Assembly: GCA_017524545.1 (NCBI GenBank)
Contig: JAFXVN010000083.1
Location: 36,493 to 100,492, forward strand
DNA: 64,000 nucleotides
From: Bacteroidaceae bacterium
GTDB lineage: Bacteria > Bacteroidota > Bacteroidia > Bacteroidales > Bacteroidaceae
Direction of reading: 5' to 3'
The position numbers and the translations under genes were made by a program. This document shows, piece after piece, positions 8,466-16,096 of this stretch (its first letter is position 1; each line of letters begins with the position of its first letter). The notes under the pieces were generated by a model, which saw only the letters and a list, made by a program, of their open reading frames with translations, was not told the DNA's origin and ran no database searches.

Positions 8466-8515
8466 AGTGCGCTGAACGGGACATTTGCAGCACACTAAAG
8501 TGCGCTGAACGGGAC
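8458..8515 (+). repeat. Two REP-like palindromes downstream of the RAYT gene
   Basis: The first copy, CGCACTAAAGTGCG (8458-8471), is identical to the upstream copy and contains the transposase stop codon. The second, CACACTAAAGTGCG (8491-8504), has one mismatch. Each is followed by CTGAACGGGAC (8472-8482 and 8505-8515). All three copies share one orientation, giving direct repeats flanking the gene rather than a converging pair. Confidence 0.75.
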
Positions 8516-8535
8516 GAAGAAAAGGAGGAAGGAAG

Positions 8536-8958
8536 ATGAAACAGATTGAAGTTGTTGCTGCTATTATTCGCGATGCGGAAGGGCGGGTCTTTGCTACGCT
8601 GAGGGGGTGTGGCGAATGGAAGGCAGAGCGAGAGCGGGCTCGCATGGAAGGCAAGGCTGGCTGGGAGTTCCCAGGGGGGAAGATGGAGGCTGGAGAGTTG
8701 CCGGAAGATGCTCTGAAACGGGAGATATGGGAGGAGCTGGAGACGAGGATTGCGCCCGAGCGGCTGGTGCAGACTGTTGAATGGGACTACCCGACGTTCC
8801 ACCTGACAATGCACTGCTTCCTGTGCCACATAGAGAGTGGTAACTTGACGCTGAAGGAGCATGAGGCGGCGAGATGGCTCACCAAGGAACAGCTTGACAG
8901 TGTTGACTGGCTGCCAGCCGACCAAATTGTTGTAGAGACATTGAGAAACGATGGATAA
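8536..8958 (+). CDS. Nudix hydrolase, MutT-like (8-oxo-dGTP diphosphatase type)
   Basis: The Nudix box is complete apart from its last glycine: GGKMEAGELPEDALKREIWE followed by ELET, fitting Gx5Ex7REUxEE. The overall length of 140 residues and the WEFPGGK lead-in are typical of MutT proteins that cleanse the nucleotide pool of 8-oxo-dGTP or hydrolyse related triphosphates. A ribosome site (GGAGGAAGG) lies just upstream of ATG 8536. The gene overlaps the Vsr gene by 8 nt, so a mutation-avoidance pair (MutT-like and Vsr) is translated together. Exact substrate is not predictable from the motif. Confidence 0.88.
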   Translation: MKQIEVVAAIIRDAEGRVFATLRGCGEWKAERERARMEGKAGWEFPGGKMEAGELPEDALKREIWEELETRIAPERLVQTVEWDYPTFHLTMHCFLCHIESGNLTLKEHEAARWLTKEQLDSVDWLPADQIVVETLRNDG

Positions 8959-9469
8959 ACTGACGCCAGAGCAGCGGCATGTCTGCATGTCGCACATACG
9001 CAGCAGGGACACGAAGCCGGAGCTGAAGGTGCGGCGGTGGCTGTGGAGCCACGGGTACCGCTACAGGCTGAACGTGAAGTCGGTGCCGGGGAAGCCGGAC
9101 ATCGTGATGCGGCGGTACAGAACGGCCATCTTCGTGAACGGATGCTTCTGGCATGGTCATGAGGGGTGCTGCAAGATACCGAAGACGAACAGGGAGTTTT
9201 GGGTAAGCAAGATAGAGCGGAACAAGAGGCGCGACGAGCGGAACTATGAGGTGCTGCAGGAGAACGGATGGCACGTCATCGTGGTGTGGGAGTGCCAGCT
9301 GACGGCGAAACGCTTGGAGCAGACCATGCGCGGGATGGAACGGTTGCTCAACGAGAACTTCCTCTCCATCTACCGCCCGCACAAACCCGCCGCCTACAAC
9401 CAAGACGAAGAGGACAGCCTGCCAATGGCCGCAGAGGAAGAACAGGAATATGGTGGAAATATACATTGA
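8951..9469 (+). CDS. vsr: Very short patch repair (Vsr) endonuclease
   Basis: Family hallmarks are clear in 172 residues: MSHIRSRDTKPE near the N-terminus, VPGKPDIVM with catalytic D50, then FVNGCFWHGHEGC with the zinc and active-site Cys/His residues (C65, H68, H70, C73), and later VVWECQL. Vsr nicks next to the T of T:G mismatches made when 5-methylcytosine deaminates, so it normally accompanies Dcm/EcoRII-type methyltransferases. One such methyltransferase lies at 2198 in the same island, 5.6 kb away, with a quite different base composition. The last ~30 residues are an acidic tail not needed for the fold. The start overlaps the Nudix gene. Confidence 0.93.
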   Translation: MDKLTPEQRHVCMSHIRSRDTKPELKVRRWLWSHGYRYRLNVKSVPGKPDIVMRRYRTAIFVNGCFWHGHEGCCKIPKTNREFWVSKIERNKRRDERNYEVLQENGWHVIVVWECQLTAKRLEQTMRGMERLLNENFLSIYRPHKPAAYNQDEEDSLPMAAEEEQEYGGNIH

Positions 9470-9494
9470 TTGAATCTTAACAATATACACAGTT

Positions 9495-10571
9495 ATGGAG
9501 AAGTTTTTGTTTTTGATGGCAGCCTTTGTGGTTGCAGTGAGCACGAAAGCGCAAAAGATTGAAGTAGTGGATAGCGACGGCGATGGCGTGCCGTATGCCT
9601 CTGTGCTGAATGCCAATGGCGAGTTCCTCGGCATAACCAGCCTCGAAGGCGTGCTTGCAGATGCAAATGGGGCGAAGTCCGTCACCATCAGCCATGTGGC
9701 TTTCAAGCCGAAGGAAGTGGCTTTGGATGGCAAGGACATGCGCGTCACCTTGGAAGATGCCGACTACTCCCTCAACGAGATTGTCATCTCGCCAAAGCCT
9801 CTTGCGTATGTACAGACCTACTACCGCGTCTTCTTTTATGACAGCAAGCACGGCATCATCTATTACCGCGCAGGCCTGACCGACAACGCCCTCGACCGCG
9901 AGACGGGCAAACTCAAGGCCAGCACTAAGCACTTCTCCACGGGCTTCAAAGGCATCATCACGAAGGTCATCAACATGGCGCTTGGCTGGGGATTCGACAT
10001 GCGCAGCAACATCAGGACTGGTAGGATTGAAGACCGTCTGGTGGAAAAGAACAAAGTGTCCCAGATGAAGATAACGCAGACCTCCCCGGGACATTGGCGC
10101 GTGAGCGACTACAAAGGCACGGTAGGCACCATCACCGACGACAAACAGACGGGCAGACGACTCTTTTCCCTCGACAGCCGCATGATTTCGCGACACAGGC
10201 TCGAAGCAAAAGGCAAGACAAAGGAGCTGGCAAAGCGCGAGAAGCACGACAAGAACACGGAGAACGAGGTGAAGTCGGAGGCACTCATCTACCAAATCGA
10301 CGAGGACGGGAACTACAGCCCCGAGGACTTTGTAATGGAGCAGTTCAACGACACCTTCGACTATGAGTTCGACGAGGAGATGCTGCACTGCATCGTCGGC
10401 TATCAGCTGTTCTCCACAGACCGCGCATACGTCACAAAGAAGGAGCTGAAGGAACGGCAAAAGGCCAACGAGATGAAGATGACATACGAGAACATCCGCC
10501 AGTTCGAGAAGCAGAACAATATCCCTCCCCTCGCGCCCGTCATCGAGCAGGCGCTCGGGAAACTTAAATGA
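9495..10571 (+). CDS. Secreted protein with carboxypeptidase-like regulatory domain
   Basis: A clear signal peptide (MEKFLFLMAAFVVAVSTKAQ) is followed by a ~75-residue beta domain (VPYASVLNANGEFLGITS, then VTISHVAFKP and LNEIVI) of the carboxypeptidase regulatory-like type, which opens many Bacteroidota TonB receptors and other surface proteins. The remaining ~250 residues are not recognised and there is no beta-barrel. The protein is probably periplasmic or attached to the outer membrane. The stop overlaps the acyltransferase start (ATGA), so the two genes are coupled. A function in envelope modification together with the acyltransferase is possible but only inferred. Confidence 0.7.
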   Translation: MEKFLFLMAAFVVAVSTKAQKIEVVDSDGDGVPYASVLNANGEFLGITSLEGVLADANGAKSVTISHVAFKPKEVALDGKDMRVTLEDADYSLNEIVISPKPLAYVQTYYRVFFYDSKHGIIYYRAGLTDNALDRETGKLKASTKHFSTGFKGIITKVINMALGWGFDMRSNIRTGRIEDRLVEKNKVSQMKITQTSPGHWRVSDYKGTVGTITDDKQTGRRLFSLDSRMISRHRLEAKGKTKELAKREKHDKNTENEVKSEALIYQIDEDGNYSPEDFVMEQFNDTFDYEFDEEMLHCIVGYQLFSTDRAYVTKKELKERQKANEMKMTYENIRQFEKQNNIPPLAPVIEQALGKLK

Positions 10572-11569
10572 CTGTTATGAACCAGAGGCGAATCATAGAG
10601 CTTGACTATCTGAAGGGAGTCCTCATTCTGCTTGTCATCGGCTTCCACTTGGTTTGGTTCGAGCAGCTGCACCCTTTCGCCAAGCAAGTGGTCTATAGCT
10701 TCCACATGCCAGGCTTCCTGCTCATGTCGGGCTACCTGATGAATGTCGGCAAGCCGCCGAAGGACTTCCTGCGGATGCTCCTGTGGCTGGCCGTGCCTTA
10801 TATCGTGATGGAGAGCGGGTACATCATCATGGCGTCCCTGCTCCCCATCAACGAGCACATCGACAGGCTCACGCCCGCAGTCTTCCTCGACCGTCTCTGC
10901 CTGCACCCCCTCGGTCCGTATTGGTACTTGCACACCTTGATTATTTGCGAAGCAATCTATTATTCAATTCATAATTCACTGTTCCTTGAATGGTTCTTGG
11001 GCATGAAGAAGATTTTCGGGTTGCTTGGGAAATGGCCTTATTTTGTTCTTGCCTATTTCGCAGTCTATTATGTGCTCGGCACCCTTCTCCCCCTAAAGGG
11101 GGTTGGGGGGGGCTTTTCCTTCTCCTCTGCCCTTTATTTCCTTGCGGGTGCAGCTATCCGCCAAAGGGGCATAGGGTTCATCGCCTTTTTCCACCCCTCA
11201 TTGCTCTCTGTCCTCGCCTTCGCCACGCTTGTCTTTTTCATAGACAGTCCCAACCAGGCAAGCTTCAGCGGAGCATTGATAGCCTACACAGCCATATCGT
11301 CCCTGCTCTTCTTGTTTAATCTTTTCACCTTTTCATCTTTTCACCTTTTCGCTTTTCTTGGCCGCAACAGCCTTGTGCTCTACATCTTCTCCCCCATCTT
11401 CACCATCCTCTGCAAGCATTTTGTCCCCTACTTGCAGTTCGACCCCACAGGCCTGCTGTTCCTGCTGGTCTCGCTCATCGTCTGCGTTGCAGGCAGCCTT
11501 GCCATAGCCTGGGCGATGGACTTCACAGGCACCTCCCGCTTCTTCTTCGGGAGGCGAGCCCTGTCTTGA
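10568..11569 (+). CDS. Acyltransferase family 3 membrane protein
   Basis: Typical opening RIIELDYLKGVLILLVIGFH, then FHMPGFLLMSGYL, and about ten hydrophobic segments identify an acyltransferase-3 family protein, which transfers acetyl or other acyl groups to envelope sugars. A second ATG at 10577 could also be the start. Two features are odd. Residues ~173-182 (LLPLKGVGGG) are encoded by a GC-rich palindromic element at 11086-11113. Two further stretches, at 10960-10982 and 11312-11352, are A/T-rich short repeats that read as hydrophobic residues (for example FNLFTFSSFHLFAF) inside membrane helices. The gene ends beside a cluster of hairpins shared with the converging dus gene. Confidence 0.85.
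   Translation: MTVMNQRRIIELDYLKGVLILLVIGFHLVWFEQLHPFAKQVVYSFHMPGFLLMSGYLMNVGKPPKDFLRMLLWLAVPYIVMESGYIIMASLLPINEHIDRLTPAVFLDRLCLHPLGPYWYLHTLIICEAIYYSIHNSLFLEWFLGMKKIFGLLGKWPYFVLAYFAVYYVLGTLLPLKGVGGGFSFSSALYFLAGAAIRQRGIGFIAFFHPSLLSVLAFATLVFFIDSPNQASFSGALIAYTAISSLLFLFNLFTFSSFHLFAFLGRNSLVLYIFSPIFTILCKHFVPYLQFDPTGLLFLLVSLIVCVAGSLAIAWAMDFTGTSRFFFGRRALS
11086..11113 (+). repeat. GC-rich palindromic element inside the acyltransferase gene
   Basis: CTCCCCCTAAAGGGGG forms a short hairpin and is followed by TTGGGGGGGC. It is one member of a family of ~30 bp elements (others at 11875, 15545, 15581, 19511, 23143, 39592, 39772, 55083 and 55199) that share a G- or C-box plus an adjacent palindrome. It is read in frame as a glycine-rich linker. 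Confidence 0.7.
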
Positions 11570-11585
11570 CATGTGTGGAAAAACT

Positions 11586-11666
11586 GTTTCGCGTGCGGAA
11601 ACACTTTGTTTCACGGGCGAAACAACTTGTTTCGGCACGCGAAACAAACCGGAAGAACTGCTTCCG
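11586..11666. terminator. Cluster of GTTTC/GAAAC hairpins between converging genes
   Basis: Three segments of 16-17 nt begin GTTTC and end GAAAC (11586-11602, 11608-11623 and 11629-11645). The first and third are near-perfect reverse complements of each other and can pair over the middle one. A fourth stem, CGGAAG with CTTCCG (11650-11666), is followed by TTTT. The position between two converging genes suggests a two-way transcription terminator, but the repeated GTTTC sequence is unusual. Confidence 0.5.
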
Positions 11667-11685
11667 TTTTCAGGTTAGATTGCTC

Positions 11686-12756
11686 TTACAATGCCTCTGA
11701 GGCAGGCATAACCTCTTTCAGCATCTCCCTTGTCTTCTCGATGAGGGCAAAGACTTCTTCCTTTGTCTCGGCACGGAGCATGGCGATGCGCGTCTCGCGA
11801 TAGTTGGGAATGCCTTTGAAGAGGGGCGTGGCGGCGAGGTGGCGACGGACATGAAGGATGCCGCGAAGTTCGGACCCACCCCTGCCCTCCCTTAAAGGGA
11901 GGGAGTTCTTAGAGCTGGAGAGAGTTTGGGCGCGGTCGATGCTGATTGTCACCTGCCGCTTGAGGATGTCTATCTTCTCGTCGAGCGAGAGGGGCTGCTC
12001 GGGATGTGCTATCTCGTGGAATATCCACGGGCGGCCGAAGGTGGCGCGGCCTATCATCACAGCATCCACGCCATAGCGGTCGAACGCCTGCAGAGCCTGC
12101 TCTGCCGAGGTGATGTCGCCGTTGCCGATGATGGGGATATGCATACGCGGATTGGCCTTGACCTGCCCGATGTACGTCCAATCGGCTTCCCCTGTGTACA
12201 TTTGCGAGCGGGTGCGTCCGTGAATGGTCAAAGCCTGGATGCCGCAGTCCTGCAAACGCTCTGCCAAATCGACGATGAAGGGTGTGCCATCGGGCAAGAG
12301 GAGAGACGGTTCGTTCCAAGCCAAGCGTGTCTTGACGGTGACGGGCGTGTCGGGCACGGCATCGACGACGGCGCGGGTGATAGCCAACATGCCTGGCACA
12401 TTCTGCAACATGCCTGCGCCAGCGCCCTTGCCTGCCACCTTCTTGACGGGACAGCCGAAGTTGATGTCAAGGACATCAGGGTGCGCCTGCTCCACGACGA
12501 TGCGTGCCGCCTCGCGCATGGCATCCACATCCTTGCCGTAAATCTGTATGGCAACGGGACGTTCCTCTTCACAAACTTCAAGCTTCAGCAGGCTTTTGTT
12601 CACCATGCGGATGAGGGCATCGCTTGATACGAATTCCGACCACACCATAGCCGCTCCCATCTGCCGGCAAAGCAGGCGGAAGCCAATGTCGGTGACGTCC
12701 TCCATCGGAGCTAACAACACAGGACGTTTGCCAAGCTCAATGCTGCCTAACGTCAT
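11686..12756 (-). CDS. dusB: tRNA-dihydrouridine synthase (DusB type)
   Basis: The TIM-barrel flavoprotein signatures are present: LLAPMEDVTDIGFR at the N-terminus, DINFGCPVKKVAGKGAGAG with the catalytic cysteine, TIHGRTRSQMYTG, and PIIGNGDI for FMN binding. Dus enzymes reduce uridines in the tRNA D-loop using FMN and NADPH. At 356 residues it is slightly longer than usual. The excess includes NSLPLREGRGGSEL near residue 288, encoded by a GC-rich palindromic element at 11875-11905 in the C-terminal helical part. It lies 5 nt downstream of sufE in a leftward operon with the M28 peptidase and amidotransferase-dipeptidase genes. Confidence 0.92.
   Translation of the reverse strand: MTLGSIELGKRPVLLAPMEDVTDIGFRLLCRQMGAAMVWSEFVSSDALIRMVNKSLLKLEVCEEERPVAIQIYGKDVDAMREAARIVVEQAHPDVLDINFGCPVKKVAGKGAGAGMLQNVPGMLAITRAVVDAVPDTPVTVKTRLAWNEPSLLLPDGTPFIVDLAERLQDCGIQALTIHGRTRSQMYTGEADWTYIGQVKANPRMHIPIIGNGDITSAEQALQAFDRYGVDAVMIGRATFGRPWIFHEIAHPEQPLSLDEKIDILKRQVTISIDRAQTLSSSKNSLPLREGRGGSELRGILHVRRHLAATPLFKGIPNYRETRIAMLRAETKEEVFALIEKTREMLKEVMPASEAL
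11875..11905 (-). repeat. GC-rich palindromic element inside dusB
   Basis: CCCACCCCTG followed by the palindrome CCCTCCCTTAAAGGGAGGG. It is in frame with dusB and gives the peptide SLPLREGRGG. Same family as the element at 11086. Confidence 0.75.
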
Positions 12757-12761
12757 TTTTC

Positions 12762-13181
12762 TTAATTCTTAACTGAATACGCGAGTGCGTACATCTTCAT
12801 CTGCTTGAGCATAGCACCGAGGCCGTTGCTGCGAGTTGGGGAGAGATGTTCGCGGAGGCCGATGCGCTCGATGAAGTAGAGGTCGGCATCGAGAATCTCC
12901 TGCGGTGTGTGGTTGGTGAGGACACGCACCAGCAAAGCCACGATGCCCTTCACGATGAGGGCGTCGCTCTCGGCACGGAACTGCAGCTTGCCATCAACAA
13001 GGTCTGCTTGCAGCCATACGCGGCTCTGGCAGCCGTCGATGAGGTTTTGCTCCGTCTTGTATTTCTCTTCCAAGGGTGGCTGCTCGCTGCCCATGTCGAT
13101 GAGCATCTGGTAGCGATCCATCCAGTCGTCGAAGTCGCTGAACTCGGCGATGATTTCGTCTTGTATCTCGTTAATGTTCAT
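12762..13181 (-). CDS. sufE: SufE-family sulfur acceptor protein
   Basis: The protein has the SufE fold signature: EIIAEFSDFDDWMDRYQMLI, then LIDGCQSRVWL with the persulfide-carrying cysteine, and VLTNHTPQEIL. SufE accepts sulfur from the cysteine desulfurase SufS and passes it to the Suf iron-sulfur assembly scaffold. I place the start at ATG 13181 (MNINEIQDE). A longer frame from 13208 would add MSPINPISP, which is encoded by a short direct repeat (GGGGTTAATG type) also found in the regulator gene at 44950 and so is probably not native protein. No other suf genes are in the window. Confidence 0.88.
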   Translation of the reverse strand: MNINEIQDEIIAEFSDFDDWMDRYQMLIDMGSEQPPLEEKYKTEQNLIDGCQSRVWLQADLVDGKLQFRAESDALIVKGIVALLVRVLTNHTPQEILDADLYFIERIGLREHLSPTRSNGLGAMLKQMKMYALAYSVKN

Positions 13182-13204
13182 AGGGCTAATGGGGTTAATG
13201 GGGC

Positions 13205-14194
13205 TCATTCATTATATATCAGTTGGGTGATGGTTTGGCCGACGGCTTCGAGGACGTTGGGGTCGATGTTCTCGGGGGTGTCCTTGATGGTGTGCCATGT
13301 GGGGCCGAAACTGCTGGGGCCTTCGCGGTAATAGGGGATGATGTCGATGCAGGGAATGCCTGCTATTTCGTTCACGTTGACATGGTCGTCGGTAATGTAG
13401 CCGCCATCGTTGAGCGGGAAGAACTGGCGGAAGCCAAGCTGCCCTGCCAACTGCCAGACGCGGCTGACGATGGGCTGTGCCATCTGCATACTGATGCCTT
13501 CGCGCGAGAAGGTTGCACCGCGACCGCCCACCATGTCGAGCAAGATGCCGTAACGCGCCTTGTAGCCGTCGGCTTTGGCACTTTTTGCCCAGAAACGGGA
13601 ACCGAGGCACCAAGTGTCGGAAGAACCCAGACGGTCTTCTGCCCACTGCGGCGTGCCTAAGTCCTCTGCATCGAAGCATATCAGGTCGATGCCTGTCTGT
13701 GAAGGCTTTTGCTGCAAGAGGCGGCATATTTCGAGCATGACCGCCACACCACTGGCAGCATCGTTGGCCGCAAGGATGGGCGTGTGGTGGTTGGCTTCGT
13801 CGGGGTCGTTGTCTGCCCAGGGGCGGCAGTCCCAATGGGCGCACAGGAGGATGCGGTCGGGATTGGCTGGGTTGATGCGGGCGATGATGTTACGGGCAGG
13901 GAGTTGGGTTCCGTCCCAAGTGGTGACGGTGGCCGTCTGCTCTTCTACCTCAGCACCAAACGCCTTGAAGCGTTCCACGAGGAAGTCGCCACAACGACGT
14001 GCCGCTTCGCTTCCCGTGACCCGCGACCCGAATCCGCATTGCTCGTTGATGTAGAGCATTGCGCTGTCGGCCGAGAAGTGCGGGCAGGGTGACAGGGCGA
14101 TGGTGTCTGCTATGGAGCGATTGCCCTTCCCGCTTTGCCCGCTACAGGAGGCAAAGAGGAGGAGGGCGGGAAGCCAAAAGATTATTCTTTTCAT
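13205..14194 (-). CDS. M28-family peptidase / glutaminyl-cyclase-like lipoprotein
   Basis: A lipoprotein signal (LLLFASC) places the protein in the envelope. The zinc peptidase/cyclase fold is shown by LLCAHWDCRPWADND, NDAASGVAVMLE, ICFDAEDLG and a late ITDDHVNVNEIAGIP, which supply the metal ligands of the M28 family. The WDCRPWAD motif and the ~330-residue length are closest to bacterial glutaminyl-peptide cyclotransferases, which turn N-terminal glutamine into pyroglutamate; aminopeptidase activity is the alternative. In Bacteroidota many exported proteins begin with Gln after signal cleavage, so a cyclase would make sense. It is second in a tight leftward operon, between the amidotransferase-dipeptidase gene and sufE. 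Confidence 0.82.
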   Translation of the reverse strand: MKRIIFWLPALLLFASCSGQSGKGNRSIADTIALSPCPHFSADSAMLYINEQCGFGSRVTGSEAARRCGDFLVERFKAFGAEVEEQTATVTTWDGTQLPARNIIARINPANPDRILLCAHWDCRPWADNDPDEANHHTPILAANDAASGVAVMLEICRLLQQKPSQTGIDLICFDAEDLGTPQWAEDRLGSSDTWCLGSRFWAKSAKADGYKARYGILLDMVGGRGATFSREGISMQMAQPIVSRVWQLAGQLGFRQFFPLNDGGYITDDHVNVNEIAGIPCIDIIPYYREGPSSFGPTWHTIKDTPENIDPNVLEAVGQTITQLIYNE

Positions 14195-14222
14195 TCTCTT
14201 TTTCTTTTTCGTTATTACGATA

Positions 14223-15986
14223 TTACGAAACTGAATCGCGATATTGTGCCGCTGCCATTGCCCGCAGGAAGTTCCCTCCCATGATGAGGCGGATGTCCTG
14301 TTCGGAGAAGTGTCGCTTCAGGAGGTGGCGGGTGAAGTTGATGATTTCGGAGGCATCGGCAAGTCCAGGCACGCCGCCGTCGCCGTCGAAGTCCGTGCCG
14401 AGGCCGATGTGCTCCACGCCCATTATCTTTGCCGCGTGGCAGAGGTGCTCGATGGCATCGACGATTGTGGCTTGCCCTTCTTTGCGAAGGAAGCCGCTGT
14501 ACACTGTTGTCTGGGCCACGCCGCCAGCCTTGGCGAGTGCCCGCATCTGTTCGTCGGTAAGGTTGCGCGGGTGGTCGCAAAGCGCACGGGCAGAGCTGTG
14601 GCTGCAAACGATGGGAACTTTGCTCAGTTCGAGGGCATCGTAGAAGCTCGACTCGGCGGCGTGGCTCATGTCAACAAGGATGCCGAGGCGGTTCATTTCC
14701 TGCACCACTTCGCGACCGAAGGGGCTCAGGCCTCCGTGCTCTGCCTGGCCTCGTGCCGAGTCGCAGATGTCGTTGTCGCCATTGTGACAGAGCGTCATAT
14801 AAACGATGCCGCGACGCTTGAAGTGCTCCAGCAGGCTGAGGTCGCGCCCGATGGCATAGCCGTTTTCTATGCCGCGCAGGATGGCTTTCTTGCCCTCGGC
14901 CTTGAGGCGCAGGATGTCCTCCTCCGTCTCTGCGAGGCCGACGCGGTCGCTATTGGCAGCCACAATCTCCTCTATCTGCGTGAGCAGGCGGTTTGTCTTG
15001 GCAGTGACGGCTTTGTAGGCTTCAGGCGTGCGCTCGCCTTGCGGCAGATAGGCCACCATGACAGAGGCATCGAGGCGACCTTCTGCCATCTTGGGCAGGT
15101 TGACAAGCACGCGGTCGGAGCGTGTGCCGAACATCGTGGCGTTCTCCTTGCTGTCGTCGGTGAAGAACATCGGCGTGTCCTGGTGGCTGTCTAATATAAT
15201 AGATGTGTCGTGGATGTGCTTCGCCTTCGAGAACGTCTGCGCCTCGCTGGTGAGCCAGCGGAAGATGGGCATCATCGTCTCATCGCTGTTTAGGATGAAG
15301 CATTCGGGATGCCATTGCACGCCGAGCAATGCCTTGTGCTCTGTGCTCTCCACCGCCTCGATGATGCCGTCGGGACTCAGGGCAGAGACGCGCAGATGCG
15401 GCCCTGTCTCGCGAACGGCCTGATGATGGAAGGAGTTGACGGCAAGGGTGTCGCTCCCGAAGATGTCGTGAAGAAGCGTCCCTTCCTCTATGCGCACCGT
15501 GTGCGAGGCACTATATCGGGGCATGTCTTGGGAGTGCTTGAGGAGCCTCCCCCGTCCCCTCCCAAGGAGGGGGGAATTGTCTCCCTCTCCTTGGGAGAGG
15601 GTTGAGGAGAGGCTTATGTCCTGCCAGACCTTGCCGCCAAGGGCTGCCGCCATTACCTGTATGCCACGGCAGATGCCCAGCATGGGAATCTGCCGGTGGA
15701 AGGCTTCGCGGACAAGAAAAAGTTCCGGCTCGTCGCGCTCGGGACAGACGCTGTGCAGCTGCGGCAAGGGTTCTTCGCCCAGAAGCAGCGGGTTGATGTC
15801 GCCGCCGCCGGAGAAGACAAGGCCGTCCAGCGTGTTGAGCAAGGTGAGCAGCGCCTCTTTGTCACGATGCGGAGGGATGACTATCGGTGTGCCTCCTGCT
15901 TTGAGCACAGAGAGGTAGTAGCCCTGTGCCAGTTCGCATCCCTTCTCGCCGAAGTTGCCAGTGATGCCGATGATTGGTTTTTCCAT
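14223..15986 (-). CDS. Fusion of class I glutamine amidotransferase-like hydrolase (C26) and M19 dipeptidase
   Basis: Two enzymes are joined in 587 residues. Residues 1-250 are a gamma-glutamyl hydrolase-type (C26) domain: nucleophile in GICRGIQ, and the His-Glu pair in VQWHPE. Residues ~260-587 are a membrane (renal) dipeptidase-like M19 domain with ILDSHQDTPM, CHNGDNDICDS, LVDMSHA, CSHSSAR and GTDFDGDGG. Together they could cleave gamma-glutamyl and then dipeptide bonds, for instance from glutathione or peptidoglycan peptides; the pairing is inferred. No signal peptide is seen, so it is probably cytoplasmic. A loop at residues ~124-147 is encoded by two GC-rich palindromic elements (15545-15613) inserted between the conserved GGKVWQDI and LKHSQDMPR. 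Confidence 0.87.
   Translation of the reverse strand: MEKPIIGITGNFGEKGCELAQGYYLSVLKAGGTPIVIPPHRDKEALLTLLNTLDGLVFSGGGDINPLLLGEEPLPQLHSVCPERDEPELFLVREAFHRQIPMLGICRGIQVMAAALGGKVWQDISLSSTLSQGEGDNSPLLGRGRGRLLKHSQDMPRYSASHTVRIEEGTLLHDIFGSDTLAVNSFHHQAVRETGPHLRVSALSPDGIIEAVESTEHKALLGVQWHPECFILNSDETMMPIFRWLTSEAQTFSKAKHIHDTSIILDSHQDTPMFFTDDSKENATMFGTRSDRVLVNLPKMAEGRLDASVMVAYLPQGERTPEAYKAVTAKTNRLLTQIEEIVAANSDRVGLAETEEDILRLKAEGKKAILRGIENGYAIGRDLSLLEHFKRRGIVYMTLCHNGDNDICDSARGQAEHGGLSPFGREVVQEMNRLGILVDMSHAAESSFYDALELSKVPIVCSHSSARALCDHPRNLTDEQMRALAKAGGVAQTTVYSGFLRKEGQATIVDAIEHLCHAAKIMGVEHIGLGTDFDGDGGVPGLADASEIINFTRHLLKRHFSEQDIRLIMGGNFLRAMAAAQYRDSVS
15545..15613 (-). repeat. Two GC-rich palindromic elements in inverted array
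   Basis: The left copy (15545-15576) reads GCCTCCCCC then a CCCCTCCC/GGAGGGG hairpin. The right copy (15581-15613) reads CTCTCCTTGGGAGAG then GGTTGAGGAGAGGC. They point away from each other, and both are translated within the amidotransferase domain. Confidence 0.75.
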
Positions 15987-16034
15987 TGAACAGAAAACTT
16001 TTATTATTGGAGTTAAAATGAGAAGTTAAAATGG

Positions 16035-16066
16035 GAAGTTATGATGTAACTCCTCATCATAACTTC
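16035..16066 (-). terminator. 12 bp inverted repeat after the Lrp-type gene
   Basis: GAAGTTATGATG and CATCATAACTTC pair perfectly with an 8 nt loop, 31 nt past the end of the leftward Lrp gene. The following bases on that strand are only moderately T-rich, so terminator function is likely but not certain. The flanks contain AGTTAAAATG repeats. Confidence 0.5.
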
Positions 16067-16096
16067 TCCTTGTAACTTCTTTTTAACCTCGATGAG

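Noticed and set aside
11586-11645. GTTTC repeats as a small CRISPR array
   Set aside because: Only three short units, in mixed orientation, with spacers of about 5 nt and no cas genes; the symmetry is that of hairpins.
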